Below are positions 16,967-24,707 of a DNA stretch of 43,959 nt, one piece after another. Numbering within the stretch: the stretch's first letter is position 1; each line of letters opens with the position of its first letter. Below the pieces are notes generated by a model. That model was given only the letters and a program-made list of their open reading frames with translations, was not told where the DNA came from and made no database searches. The position numbers and the translations under genes were made by a program. The stretch comes from Candidatus Tepidiaquacellales bacterium OLB5 (GTDB lineage Bacteria > Bacteroidota > Ignavibacteria > Tepidaquicellales > OLB5): NCBI GenBank assembly GCA_001567545.1, contig LLZO01000134.1, forward strand, positions 1 through 43,959. Reading direction: 5' to 3'.

Positions 16967-17092
16967 CAAAAATAAAGTTATTAGTGGCACAGACATTCCT
17001 GTCTGTGCAAACTAACTGAAAGTGTGTGGCGTCGGGTATTTATCTAAAAACTTTCAGCCCAACGCGTGTCAGGTGAATACCTGACACCACAT
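16691..17092 (+). repeat. Duplicated block, copy 2: sorting-domain end plus downstream repeat
   Basis: This is the partner of 14937-15339. It includes the sorting-domain coding region of paralogue 3, its stop codon and the hairpin repeat. Confidence 0.85.
16975..17092. repeat. Intergenic hairpin repeat, copy 2
   Basis: This is the better preserved copy. Hairpin GCACAGACA-TTCC-TGTCTGTGC lies at 16987-17008 and hairpin GTGTCAGGT-GAAT-ACCTGACAC (9 perfect base pairs) at 17066-17087. CTGAAAGT and ACTTTCAG pair around the middle. All three loops or spacers are conserved with copy 1, which suggests a folded RNA or a DNA palindrome under constraint, or simply recent duplication. Confidence 0.8.
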
Positions 17093-17186
17093 TTAAAATA
17101 TTTTAAATCAGGGATCATTTGAAGTCAATGATTTCTGTGCTTTTTATTTTTATTGATTATAACCTAAAATTTGCCTAACCTTGTAA

Positions 17187-18584
17187 ATGCTGAATAAATT
17201 CATTCCTCTTTTTGCAGTTTTAATATTAAATATTTCTGTTTTAACACAGGAAAATCTGTTATTCCCCTCTTTAAAACCGGATTTCGATCCGGCTGCTTTA
17301 AGCTTTATGGCAGGTGATACAAATGTAAATGTGCAGGGTACATGGAGCTATCTGGCAGACCTGCCATCAAAAAGATACGGTACCAATACATATTATGATT
17401 CTGCAGGCGGCAGAATACTCATTTGCGGAGGCGGGATAATAAATTCAGCTCCATCAGATACATGCTGGTGGTATAATATCAATACAAATTCATACCAGCA
17501 GGCAGCATCGCTGCCAAGAGGCAGATGGTCAGGCAGGCTTGTTAAAGTTAAAAATTTTCTTTACTTCGTTGGTTCAATTGATTCTAGTTTAAGCCCGCCG
17601 GACGGTTTAATATTCAAATATTCGCTGCAGCAGAATACATGGAGCATCGCTGATACAATTCCGGCTCCGTTTGTATATGAAGCCGCAGTTTGTGTAATTA
17701 ACGACAGCTTAATTGCTGTAATTGGCGGGTCAACTTCAGGATTTACTTCACCTGTCAACCGTGTGAGGATTTATAATCCTTTGTTAAATACATGGAAAAT
17801 ATCAACATCTTTTCCGGTTAATATAACAACTGCCCATGCTGATTATTATGTATATGAAGGCGATTCATTGTTATTTGTTTACGGCGGTTATAATGCCGGT
17901 AATCTTAGTTCAGTTTATAAAGGCAGAATTACAGAAACTAATCCAGATACGTTAAATATTGTATGGGAATTATTCGGGAATACACCATACGGTGTTGGTA
18001 CATATCGGGTAGCAGGTTCAAGATGGAAGGATTATATGCTCATTGGTCCGGCTATGAACGGGGGAATAACTATTAATTCAATTTGGGGATTTAACTTCAG
18101 CAATGGAATTGGAGTCTGGACCAATTTTCAGCCTTCTTCTACTGATTCTGCGGGAATTATTTCTACTTTTGCCTCAGTAACAGGAACAGATTCAAACTAT
18201 TTTTATTTATTTGGAGGATTAAAAAATCCCAATGCCCTTAACACAGCAAAAAAATATTCTTTTGTTACACCTCCTCCGATTGGAATAGTAAATGTAAATA
18301 CAAATATTCCCGGAAGCTTCAAACTTCATCAAAATTATCCGAATCCGTTTAACCCTGAAACTAAAATTAAATTTGAAGTTAACACAATTAATCCCGGTGA
18401 AAAAATAGTGTTTGCTGTTTCAGATGTAAACGGAAAATTAGTTTCAGAGAATATTTTTGAAAAAATATTACCGGGTACATACGAAATTATATTTTCAGGT
18501 AAAAATCTTGCAAGCGGAGTATATTTTTACTCTATCTATAATAATTCCCAAAAAATTACAAAAAAGATGGTTTTGTTAAAATAA
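17187..18584 (+). CDS. Kelch-like beta-propeller protein with T9SS sorting domain (1)
   Basis: This 465-residue secreted protein has the signal peptide MLNKFIPLFAVLILNISVLTQ. Kelch-type repeats follow (about 50-365): 'GTWSYLADLPSKRYG', 'ILICGGG', 'NTWSIADTIP', 'LIAVIGGS', 'VRIYNPLLNTWKIST', 'YFYLFGGL'. Each combines a Gly-Gly pair with a later Trp, as in galactose-oxidase/kelch propellers. The T9SS domain has NYPNPFNP and ends 'ITKKMVLLK'. No catalytic Cys-Tyr pair of galactose oxidase can be recognised, so it is best seen as a binding propeller. It is the first of three neighbouring kelch-like genes; they share architecture but are clearly diverged, so this is an older duplication than that of the P-domain genes. 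Confidence 0.88.
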   Translation: MLNKFIPLFAVLILNISVLTQENLLFPSLKPDFDPAALSFMAGDTNVNVQGTWSYLADLPSKRYGTNTYYDSAGGRILICGGGIINSAPSDTCWWYNINTNSYQQAASLPRGRWSGRLVKVKNFLYFVGSIDSSLSPPDGLIFKYSLQQNTWSIADTIPAPFVYEAAVCVINDSLIAVIGGSTSGFTSPVNRVRIYNPLLNTWKISTSFPVNITTAHADYYVYEGDSLLFVYGGYNAGNLSSVYKGRITETNPDTLNIVWELFGNTPYGVGTYRVAGSRWKDYMLIGPAMNGGITINSIWGFNFSNGIGVWTNFQPSSTDSAGIISTFASVTGTDSNYFYLFGGLKNPNALNTAKKYSFVTPPPIGIVNVNTNIPGSFKLHQNYPNPFNPETKIKFEVNTINPGEKIVFAVSDVNGKLVSENIFEKILPGTYEIIFSGKNLASGVYFYSIYNNSQKITKKMVLLK

Positions 18585-18612
18585 TAGCGTTAATAGTTAG
18601 CTATTATCATTA

Positions 18613-18643
18613 TTGATTTACCCTCAATTTATACCTATTTTTA
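18613..18643 (+). promoter_or_regulatory. -33/-7 type promoter of the second kelch-like gene
   Basis: TTG at 18613-18615, exactly 20 bases, then TATTTTTA at 18636-18643: TAnnTTTG with A for the final G. The leader is about 35 bases and holds a strong AAGGGGGG Shine-Dalgarno-like stretch 8 or so bases before the ATG at 18684. Confidence 0.5.
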
Positions 18644-18683
18644 GTTAGCTAAAATTTTATAGTAAACTAAAGGGGGGTGGATC

Positions 18684-19976
18684 ATGAGAAAGATCTTCAC
18701 AATACTATTTTTAGCAATTCAAATCACATTATTTTCACAGCCATTTCAGGCAAACCAATGGTGCAGTAATTTCCCGGTACTTCCGGGAACAGGCACATTA
18801 TGGGGACATGCATCAGTTGTTCTTGGTGATACTATTTATGTTGCCGGCGGTTCACCTTCAGGAGGTCCTTCAAGTAATTTTTACAAATATTCAATCAGCG
18901 GAAATGTTTGGACAACAGGAGTTGGAACACCTGTGCCTAAGTCCGGCGGCGACCTTGTTGCATGCAGAAATAAAATTTATTACATCGGTGGCGGAAATAC
19001 AACCATAACAACAGGAACGAACGAAACTTTCGTATATAACCCTGCAACAGGGAACTGGTCTGTAATAGCAAATATTCCTACACCGGTTACCGGTAATGTT
19101 GCTGAAGCTTATAATGACAGTCTAATATATTGTATGTTTGGCGGCTGGATTACTTATGAGACGTTGGTTCAGGTGTATAATGTTAACACAAATACATGGG
19201 CTCAGGCAACCCAGATCACTTCCGGAAACGGAAGAAGGAGCTTTGCCGGCGGAATTCTTGGCAACAAGCTCTTTGTATGCGCCGGTTATTCAGGTTCTTT
19301 CCGTAATGATTTCTGGGTCGGCACAATAAATCCTGCAAACCCGCTGCAGATAACCTGGCAGCAAAGAACAAACGTAGCAATTGCATCTAGCAGACCAGGC
19401 GGAACCGCAATTCTGGGTAAATTTTATGTTGTAATGGGTGAAATAAACGGCGGTTCAGGAAATGATTCTATGGCTATTTGGGATACTACTCTCAATTCAT
19501 GGAGTTATAAAGACGGTAAACCGGTAAGAACAAATAATCTGTATGGTTCTGTTTCAGCAAGTATCACCTATTGCAATAACAGACCCGGAGTAAAAATATG
19601 GATTGCAGGCGGCTCATTACAGGGGCAGACAACCAGACCGCTTGATGTATTTGCAGATACGTGTTTGCTGAATTGTACCGGACCATTAACAGGTATTCAG
19701 AATAATAATATTCCTGCAATATATAATTTAAAACAAAACTATCCTAATCCGTTTAACCCTGTAACAAAAATTTCGTATGATATACCAATTGGAAGTAATG
19801 TTAAAATTACAATTTCAGATCTGCTTGGCAGGGAAGTATTTGTATTAATTAATGAATATATGCCGGCAGGAACGCATAGTGTTAATTTTAATGCAGATAA
19901 TTTATCAAGTGGTGTATATTTTTATAAATTAGAATCAGGAGAATTTATTGATAGTAAAAAAAATGCTGTTAATTAA
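18684..19976 (+). CDS. Kelch-like beta-propeller protein with T9SS domain, frameshifted at its last codons (2)
   Basis: This 430-residue secreted protein has the signal peptide MRKIFTILFLAIQITLFSQ. Kelch-like repeats follow ('IYVAGGSPSGG', 'IYYIGGGNT', 'ETFVYNPATGNWSVIANIP', 'LYGSVSASI', 'IWIAGGS'), then a T9SS domain with NYPNPFNP and 'SGVYFYKLESGEF'. The ending is abnormal. After 'IDSKK' it reads 'NAVN' and stops, because the A run at 19956-19963 has eight As. With seven As it would read 'SKKMLLIK' and stop at 19980, the standard T9SS ending. So a +1 shift removes the conserved terminal motif. This is either an assembly error or a slippery tract that turns secretion or anchoring off. The start has a strong AAGGGGGG Shine-Dalgarno sequence. 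Confidence 0.88.
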   Translation: MRKIFTILFLAIQITLFSQPFQANQWCSNFPVLPGTGTLWGHASVVLGDTIYVAGGSPSGGPSSNFYKYSISGNVWTTGVGTPVPKSGGDLVACRNKIYYIGGGNTTITTGTNETFVYNPATGNWSVIANIPTPVTGNVAEAYNDSLIYCMFGGWITYETLVQVYNVNTNTWAQATQITSGNGRRSFAGGILGNKLFVCAGYSGSFRNDFWVGTINPANPLQITWQQRTNVAIASSRPGGTAILGKFYVVMGEINGGSGNDSMAIWDTTLNSWSYKDGKPVRTNNLYGSVSASITYCNNRPGVKIWIAGGSLQGQTTRPLDVFADTCLLNCTGPLTGIQNNNIPAIYNLKQNYPNPFNPVTKISYDIPIGSNVKITISDLLGREVFVLINEYMPAGTHSVNFNADNLSSGVYFYKLESGEFIDSKKNAVN

Positions 19977-20020
19977 GTAATATCAATAGTTTAATTACAA
20001 TTTGTAACGTATATAGGGTA

Positions 20021-20051
20021 TTGTATGACCTCTAGAAGTTAATTATATTTA
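20021..20051 (+). promoter_or_regulatory. -33/-7 type promoter of the third kelch-like gene
   Basis: TTG at 20021-20023, exactly 20 bases, then TATATTTA at 20044-20051 (one mismatch to TAnnTTTG, A for the last G). Transcription would start near 20058, about 15 bases before the ATG at 20073. That argues against translation beginning at the TTG at 20061. Confidence 0.5.
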
Positions 20052-20072
20052 ATTAATCATTTGGGGTTATAT

Positions 20073-21443
20073 ATGAAAACAATAATAATACTTCTATTTT
20101 TATCATTAAATTTCACCATTGTATGGGGGCAAAACCCCGACTTTGATGAAAATTATACATCCGGATATGGTTATATCCCTGAACCCTCACCATATATGAT
20201 TTCAGGCAATTGGTCAATTTTGCCTAACTCTCCAAATTCACTTTCCCGAAGCTGCTGTGCATACGTTGAAATAAATGGTATTCCGTATCTATACCAATTT
20301 GGAGGTGGAAATTCTACTGCAGAATTACGAAGAGTTTCACGTTTAAATCTGAGTAATGGTACATGGAATTATAATTATTCTACAATGCCATACCAGATAT
20401 CTTCCGGTACAGCAGTACCGATAAACGGAGGATCGGAAATCCTTGTATTTGGTGGTAACTCACCGACCTTCGGAAAAACTTTAAAGTACAACGTTGGCGC
20501 AAATTCATGGCAAACATTGAGTGATATGTCTACCAGGATCACAGATGCGCTTATAGTAAAACACAGTGAATCACATATTTTTATTATTGGCGGCGGTGAT
20601 GGATATTACGGGGCTTCAGCATTAAAAACCAATAAAGTACAGGTGTATAATGTTGCTTCCAATACCTATACATACAGCAATGACCTGCCGATACCTATAA
20701 CTATGCTTGGCGGCGGATTGTACAGAGATACAATTATTACAGCCGGAGGTTATACTACAAACGGAGTTGCTATAGCAAACTGTTATAAAGGAGTTGTTAA
20801 CCCTTCTAATTTGAGTGTAACATGGACCCAGATACAGAACTATCCTGCAGGACCAATTACCAGAATGGCTTCATTTGTTGCTGTAAAAGGCACTGGTGTT
20901 GGTATTATGTGTACAGGCGGAGCAATTGGCGGTTCGGTACCTACATCATTAACGCACTTCTGGAATTTCTGCACTCAAAGCTGGCAGCCGGGTTTGCCTG
21001 ATAATACTTTGGCACGCTCAAACTATAAAGCTTGCGGCAAAGGATATGACATCGTTTATGCTGTAGGCGGGTATACTACAAATACTAATTCCAACAGAAC
21101 AGAATCATTAATTTATACGCATATAGATGGTCCCTGTCAGAATATGGTAAGCATTAACAGTAATAATAATACAATTCCTTTAATCTATGAATTGAAACAG
21201 AATTATCCGAATCCTTTTAATCCGCAAACGAGGATAAATTTTTCAGTACCCAGGCAATCAAATGTAAATATATTTTTAACAGATGCAAAAGGCCAGCAAG
21301 TCAAGCTTCTGGCAAACAGTATCTTTCCAACGGGCAATTATTCAGTTTCACTTAATGCAGAAGACCTTTCCAGCGGAATTTATTTTTATACTATGATTTC
21401 CGATGGTTTTAAAGAAACAAGGAAAATGCTGCTGATTAAGTAA
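20073..21443 (+). CDS. Kelch-like beta-propeller protein with T9SS sorting domain (3)
   Basis: This protein has 456 residues from the ATG at 20073. A TTG at 20061 is in frame, but starting at the ATG gives a clean signal peptide (MKTIIILLFLSLNFTIVWGQ) with GGGG about 7 bases upstream. Kelch-like repeats include 'PYLYQFGGGNS', 'EILVFGGNSP', 'ALIVKHSESHIFIIGGGDG', 'KVQVYNVASNTYTYSNDLP' and 'YAVGGYTT'. The T9SS domain has NYPNPFNP and ends 'TRKMLLIK', intact here, unlike in the preceding gene. A strong terminator follows at 21464-21500. The propeller is probably a ligand-binding scaffold; a galactose-oxidase-like activity cannot be excluded but no active-site residues were identified. Confidence 0.88.
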   Translation: MKTIIILLFLSLNFTIVWGQNPDFDENYTSGYGYIPEPSPYMISGNWSILPNSPNSLSRSCCAYVEINGIPYLYQFGGGNSTAELRRVSRLNLSNGTWNYNYSTMPYQISSGTAVPINGGSEILVFGGNSPTFGKTLKYNVGANSWQTLSDMSTRITDALIVKHSESHIFIIGGGDGYYGASALKTNKVQVYNVASNTYTYSNDLPIPITMLGGGLYRDTIITAGGYTTNGVAIANCYKGVVNPSNLSVTWTQIQNYPAGPITRMASFVAVKGTGVGIMCTGGAIGGSVPTSLTHFWNFCTQSWQPGLPDNTLARSNYKACGKGYDIVYAVGGYTTNTNSNRTESLIYTHIDGPCQNMVSINSNNNTIPLIYELKQNYPNPFNPQTRINFSVPRQSNVNIFLTDAKGQQVKLLANSIFPTGNYSVSLNAEDLSSGIYFYTMISDGFKETRKMLLIK

Positions 21444-21463
21444 TAAAGTTAGAAATAATATCC

Positions 21464-21500
21464 AAAATGCCTCAAAAATGAATGTTTTTGAGGCATTTTT
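21464..21500 (+). terminator. Rho-independent terminator after the third kelch-like gene
   Basis: A 15-base-pair stem (AAAATGCCTCAAAAA / TTTTTGAGGCATTTT) with loop TGAATG runs into a T tract. It lies 20 bases after the stop codon. The A and T flanks of the stem also make it usable in the other direction, but no minus-strand gene ends here. Confidence 0.9.
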
Positions 21501-21572
21501 ATTTAGATTAATGTATTGAAATAAAACAGAAATATAGTTATTATTTTCTTATCAATTAACTAATATTATAAG

Positions 21573-23345
21573 ATGAGAGTAAAATATTTACTGCTTATTC
21601 CTGTTTTATTGTTTTTTCTGACCGGGATTGGGTTTTCACAAACATTTACAAATATAGTTCCAACATCGGGAATTATTCATCAATACAATGGCTCTTTTAA
21701 TGGAGCGGGCATTACTATTGTTGATTATGATTATGATGGCTTTGATGATCTGTTTTTTCCAACATCACAGGGCGAAAGGGTAAAAATTTATAAAAATAAC
21801 GGTAACAATACTTTTATTGAAACTACCTTTGCCCTGGGTATAAACGACGATAAAGAATCAAAAACTATTTTAGTTGTTGATTATGATAACGATGGAGACC
21901 GTGATATATTTATTGCAAATCTTACCGGTCAAAACAGGTTGTACAGAAATAATGGAACGGATTATACAGATGTGACAAATTCTTGCGGATTGCTGATAAG
22001 CGATTCGATTCATTCAACAGCAGCAATGTTCTTTGATTATAATAAAGATGGTTTTCTGGATCTTTATGCCGGCGTTTACAGCGGATTTGGCAATAATATA
22101 AACTATCATAACAGGCTGTATAAAAATAACGGTAACGGAACATTTACTGATATTACGGTTCAATCAGGCGCCGGAAATTTTGGGAATAAAATTCTGGCAA
22201 TTTCAACAATTGATTACAATAATGACGGCTGGGAAGATATTTATATTGCAAATGACAGGCGTGTTGGAAATACAATGCTTAAGAATAATGGTGACGGCAG
22301 TTTTACGGATGTAAGTATTGCGACCGGAACAGATCTCACTATGGACGCAATGGGACTTTCTGTGGGAGATTTTGACAATGATAACGACTTTGATATATAT
22401 ATATCTAATGGAGAAGAGGGAAATGCGTTCTTAAAAAATAACGGTAACGGAACTTTTACAGATGTAGCAGCAGCTTTAGGTATGAGTGTAAATAAAATTT
22501 GCTGGGGCAACAATTTTTTTGATTACGACAATGATGGTGACCTGGATCTGTTCATAACAGCTTCCGGCGGAAATCCGCACCGGGAAAATGTTTTATTCAA
22601 AAATAACGGCAACGGTACTTTTACCCGTGTAACAGGTTCCGGCATTGATTTAAATTTTTATGCAAGTTATGGCAATGCAATTGGAGATATTGATAATAAC
22701 GGGTATTGCGATATGGCTGTATTAAATGATTTTGAGCCCAGTTTGTTATGGAAAAGCAGCGGCGGCTCGAATAAATGGATAAAAATTAAGCTTCAGGGAA
22801 CTGTAAGCAACAGGGAAGCTGTAGGGTCAAAAATTTATGTTTACAGAAACGGCAGCAGGTTTGTAAGAACTACTCATTGCGGACAAAGTTACTGTTCACA
22901 GAACAGTTTTGTTCAGACAATCGGGGTTGGAACAACAAATGTGATTGATTCGATTGAGGTAATTTTTCCCAGCGGAATTAAAAATACTGTAACTAATGTC
23001 AGTACCAATCAAACTATTACAATAATTGAATCGGGAGTTATAGGTATAAATAACAATAATAATCAAATCCCTGATAATTTCAGCTTAAAACAGAATTATC
23101 CGAATCCTTTTAATCCATCAACTGTGATTGAATATAGCTTACCGAAAAGCTCTTTTGTTTCAATTAAACTTTATGATGTACTTGGATCAGTAATAGCTGT
23201 ACTTGAATCTTCGGTTAAACAGGCAGGAATTTACAGAATTAATTTAACCGGAAATGTTACATCAGGTTTATCAAGCGGAATATATTATTATAAAATGATG
23301 ACCGAAGAATATTCTGAAACAAGAAAAATGATACTGATAAAATAA
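21573..23345 (+). CDS. FG-GAP/VCBS repeat protein with ASPIC/UnbV domain and T9SS sorting domain
   Basis: This 590-residue secreted protein has a signal peptide ending 'GIGFSQ'. Residues about 45-390 hold FG-GAP/VCBS repeats with calcium-loop motifs of the form DxDxDGxxD ('DYDYDGFDDLFFP', 'DYDNDGDRDIFIA', 'DYNNDGWEDIYIA', 'DYDNDGDLDLFIT'), alternating with 'RLYKNNGNGTFTDVT'. An ASPIC/UnbV domain follows (about 395-490; 'GSKIYVYRNGSRFVR', 'IEVIFPSGIKNTVTNV'). The T9SS domain has NYPNPFNP and ends 'TRKMILIK'. This is the CRTAC1-like layout, an integrin-alpha-like propeller that binds calcium and ligands at the surface. It is followed 15 bases later by the haloperoxidase-like lipoprotein gene, probably in one transcript. 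Confidence 0.92.
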   Translation: MRVKYLLLIPVLLFFLTGIGFSQTFTNIVPTSGIIHQYNGSFNGAGITIVDYDYDGFDDLFFPTSQGERVKIYKNNGNNTFIETTFALGINDDKESKTILVVDYDNDGDRDIFIANLTGQNRLYRNNGTDYTDVTNSCGLLISDSIHSTAAMFFDYNKDGFLDLYAGVYSGFGNNINYHNRLYKNNGNGTFTDITVQSGAGNFGNKILAISTIDYNNDGWEDIYIANDRRVGNTMLKNNGDGSFTDVSIATGTDLTMDAMGLSVGDFDNDNDFDIYISNGEEGNAFLKNNGNGTFTDVAAALGMSVNKICWGNNFFDYDNDGDLDLFITASGGNPHRENVLFKNNGNGTFTRVTGSGIDLNFYASYGNAIGDIDNNGYCDMAVLNDFEPSLLWKSSGGSNKWIKIKLQGTVSNREAVGSKIYVYRNGSRFVRTTHCGQSYCSQNSFVQTIGVGTTNVIDSIEVIFPSGIKNTVTNVSTNQTITIIESGVIGINNNNNQIPDNFSLKQNYPNPFNPSTVIEYSLPKSSFVSIKLYDVLGSVIAVLESSVKQAGIYRINLTGNVTSGLSSGIYYYKMMTEEYSETRKMILIK

Positions 23346-23360
23346 AAAATTTAAATATAT

Positions 23361-24707
23361 ATGAAAAGATTTTTTTTATTATTAATATTCATAGTTTTTA
23401 ATCTGTTATTTCTTGAAGGATGCAGTGATGATAACTCACCGGTTAATGTAAACAACGGAAATGTATCACCATTAAGCTCAACTTATAATTCTGATTATGC
23501 AACTGACTGGATGTGGCTTACCTGCAGAATTGTTGCAGATCAAAGCCGCGATAACCCTCCTCAGGCAGGAAGGGTATACTCCTATGCCTGTATAACTATT
23601 TATCAGTGTGTTTTACCGGGAATGCCTCTAAACAGGTCATTAAGCGGACAGCTTAAAGATTTACCCGGTATGCCTATTGCATATCCAACTTCAGAATATG
23701 ATTGGCCGTCAGTATTAACCGGTGCTATGCCTGTTATGTTAAGAGGATTATTCAGGGAATTATATACTCCCTCGAATAACATGATAAACAATATGTATAA
23801 CAGGCAGAAAAACGAAAGACTTGCAATAAAATCTTCTGAGGTAGTTGAGAGATCTTTGGCATACGGAGAAAGTGTTGCAAATAAAATACTGGATTGGGCA
23901 GATAATGACGGATTTTATGATATTTTAGGCAGGCCTTATACACCACCGCCAAGAAGTCTTAATCCGGCAAACTGGGAGCCATTAAATCCGGGGGATACAT
24001 GTGTTGAACCATATTGGGGTACATTGAGAACATTTGCTTTACCTGCTGCTGATTATAATATGCTTCCTCCTTCGTTTATGTTTGATACAACTGCCGGTTC
24101 TCAGTTTTATAATGACCAGTATGAAATTTATCTGCTTCGTACAAATGCAACCCAGGAACAAAAGGATATTGCTTTATTCTGGCGTGATAAGCAGCTAACT
24201 CCACAGCCTCCGGGTCACTGGGTATCTATCCTTAACCAGATAATTAAACGTGACAACATTTCACTTGACAGAGCAGCAGAGTGCTATGCATATCTGGGTA
24301 TAGCTATTGGTGATGCATTTATTGCAGCCTGGTATGCAAAAATGCATTATAATTACCTGCGTCCCCAATCTTATATAAGAGATTATATTCAGCCCGGCTG
24401 GACACCCTATTTGCCTACTCCTCCTTTTCCGGATTATCCGTCAGGTCATTCAACAAGTTCAGGAACATGTTCTTATGTGTTAACTCATTTACTTGGTACT
24501 GTTGCATTTACAGATACTACCCATTTAAGAATAGGTATGGCTCCGAGATCGTTTAATTCTTTTTATGAGGCTGCAGATGAATGCTCTAATTCCAGGGTTT
24601 ATGGTAATATACATTACAGGAATGCCTGTGAAAATGGTGTTTTGATGGGTAAAAATATCGGAAGAACAATTATCGAAAGAGTTAAACTAAGATTGTATAA
24701 TAATTAA
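23361..24707 (+). CDS. Vanadium-dependent haloperoxidase/PAP2-superfamily lipoprotein
   Basis: This protein has 448 residues. The N-terminus is a lipoprotein signal with lipobox LEGC (Cys21), so it should be membrane anchored, with no T9SS domain. The C-terminal half has the acid-phosphatase/vanadium-haloperoxidase site: Lys about 326 and Arg about 333 in 'KMHYNYLRPQSY', then 'YPSGHS' (His about 362), then Arg about 412 and His about 418 in 'RVYGNIHYRNA'. These correspond to the phosphate/vanadate-binding Lys/Arg, the acid-base His, and the Arg-His pair whose His binds vanadium. The enzyme would oxidise halides with hydrogen peroxide or act as a phosphatase; sequence alone does not decide. 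It lies 15 bases after the FG-GAP gene, probably co-transcribed, and overlaps the convergent M20 gene by 4 bases. Confidence 0.88.
   Translation: MKRFFLLLIFIVFNLLFLEGCSDDNSPVNVNNGNVSPLSSTYNSDYATDWMWLTCRIVADQSRDNPPQAGRVYSYACITIYQCVLPGMPLNRSLSGQLKDLPGMPIAYPTSEYDWPSVLTGAMPVMLRGLFRELYTPSNNMINNMYNRQKNERLAIKSSEVVERSLAYGESVANKILDWADNDGFYDILGRPYTPPPRSLNPANWEPLNPGDTCVEPYWGTLRTFALPAADYNMLPPSFMFDTTAGSQFYNDQYEIYLLRTNATQEQKDIALFWRDKQLTPQPPGHWVSILNQIIKRDNISLDRAAECYAYLGIAIGDAFIAAWYAKMHYNYLRPQSYIRDYIQPGWTPYLPTPPFPDYPSGHSTSSGTCSYVLTHLLGTVAFTDTTHLRIGMAPRSFNSFYEAADECSNSRVYGNIHYRNACENGVLMGKNIGRTIIERVKLRLYNN

Noticed and set aside
17090-17186. Promoter before the first kelch-like gene
   Set aside because: AAAATTTG and TATTTTTA boxes exist, but neither has TTG at the 19-20 base distance seen elsewhere.
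18585-18612. Hairpin ATAATAGC ... GCTATTAT after the first kelch-like gene
   Set aside because: The stem is all A/T but for one G-C pair and has no T tract, too weak to call a terminator.
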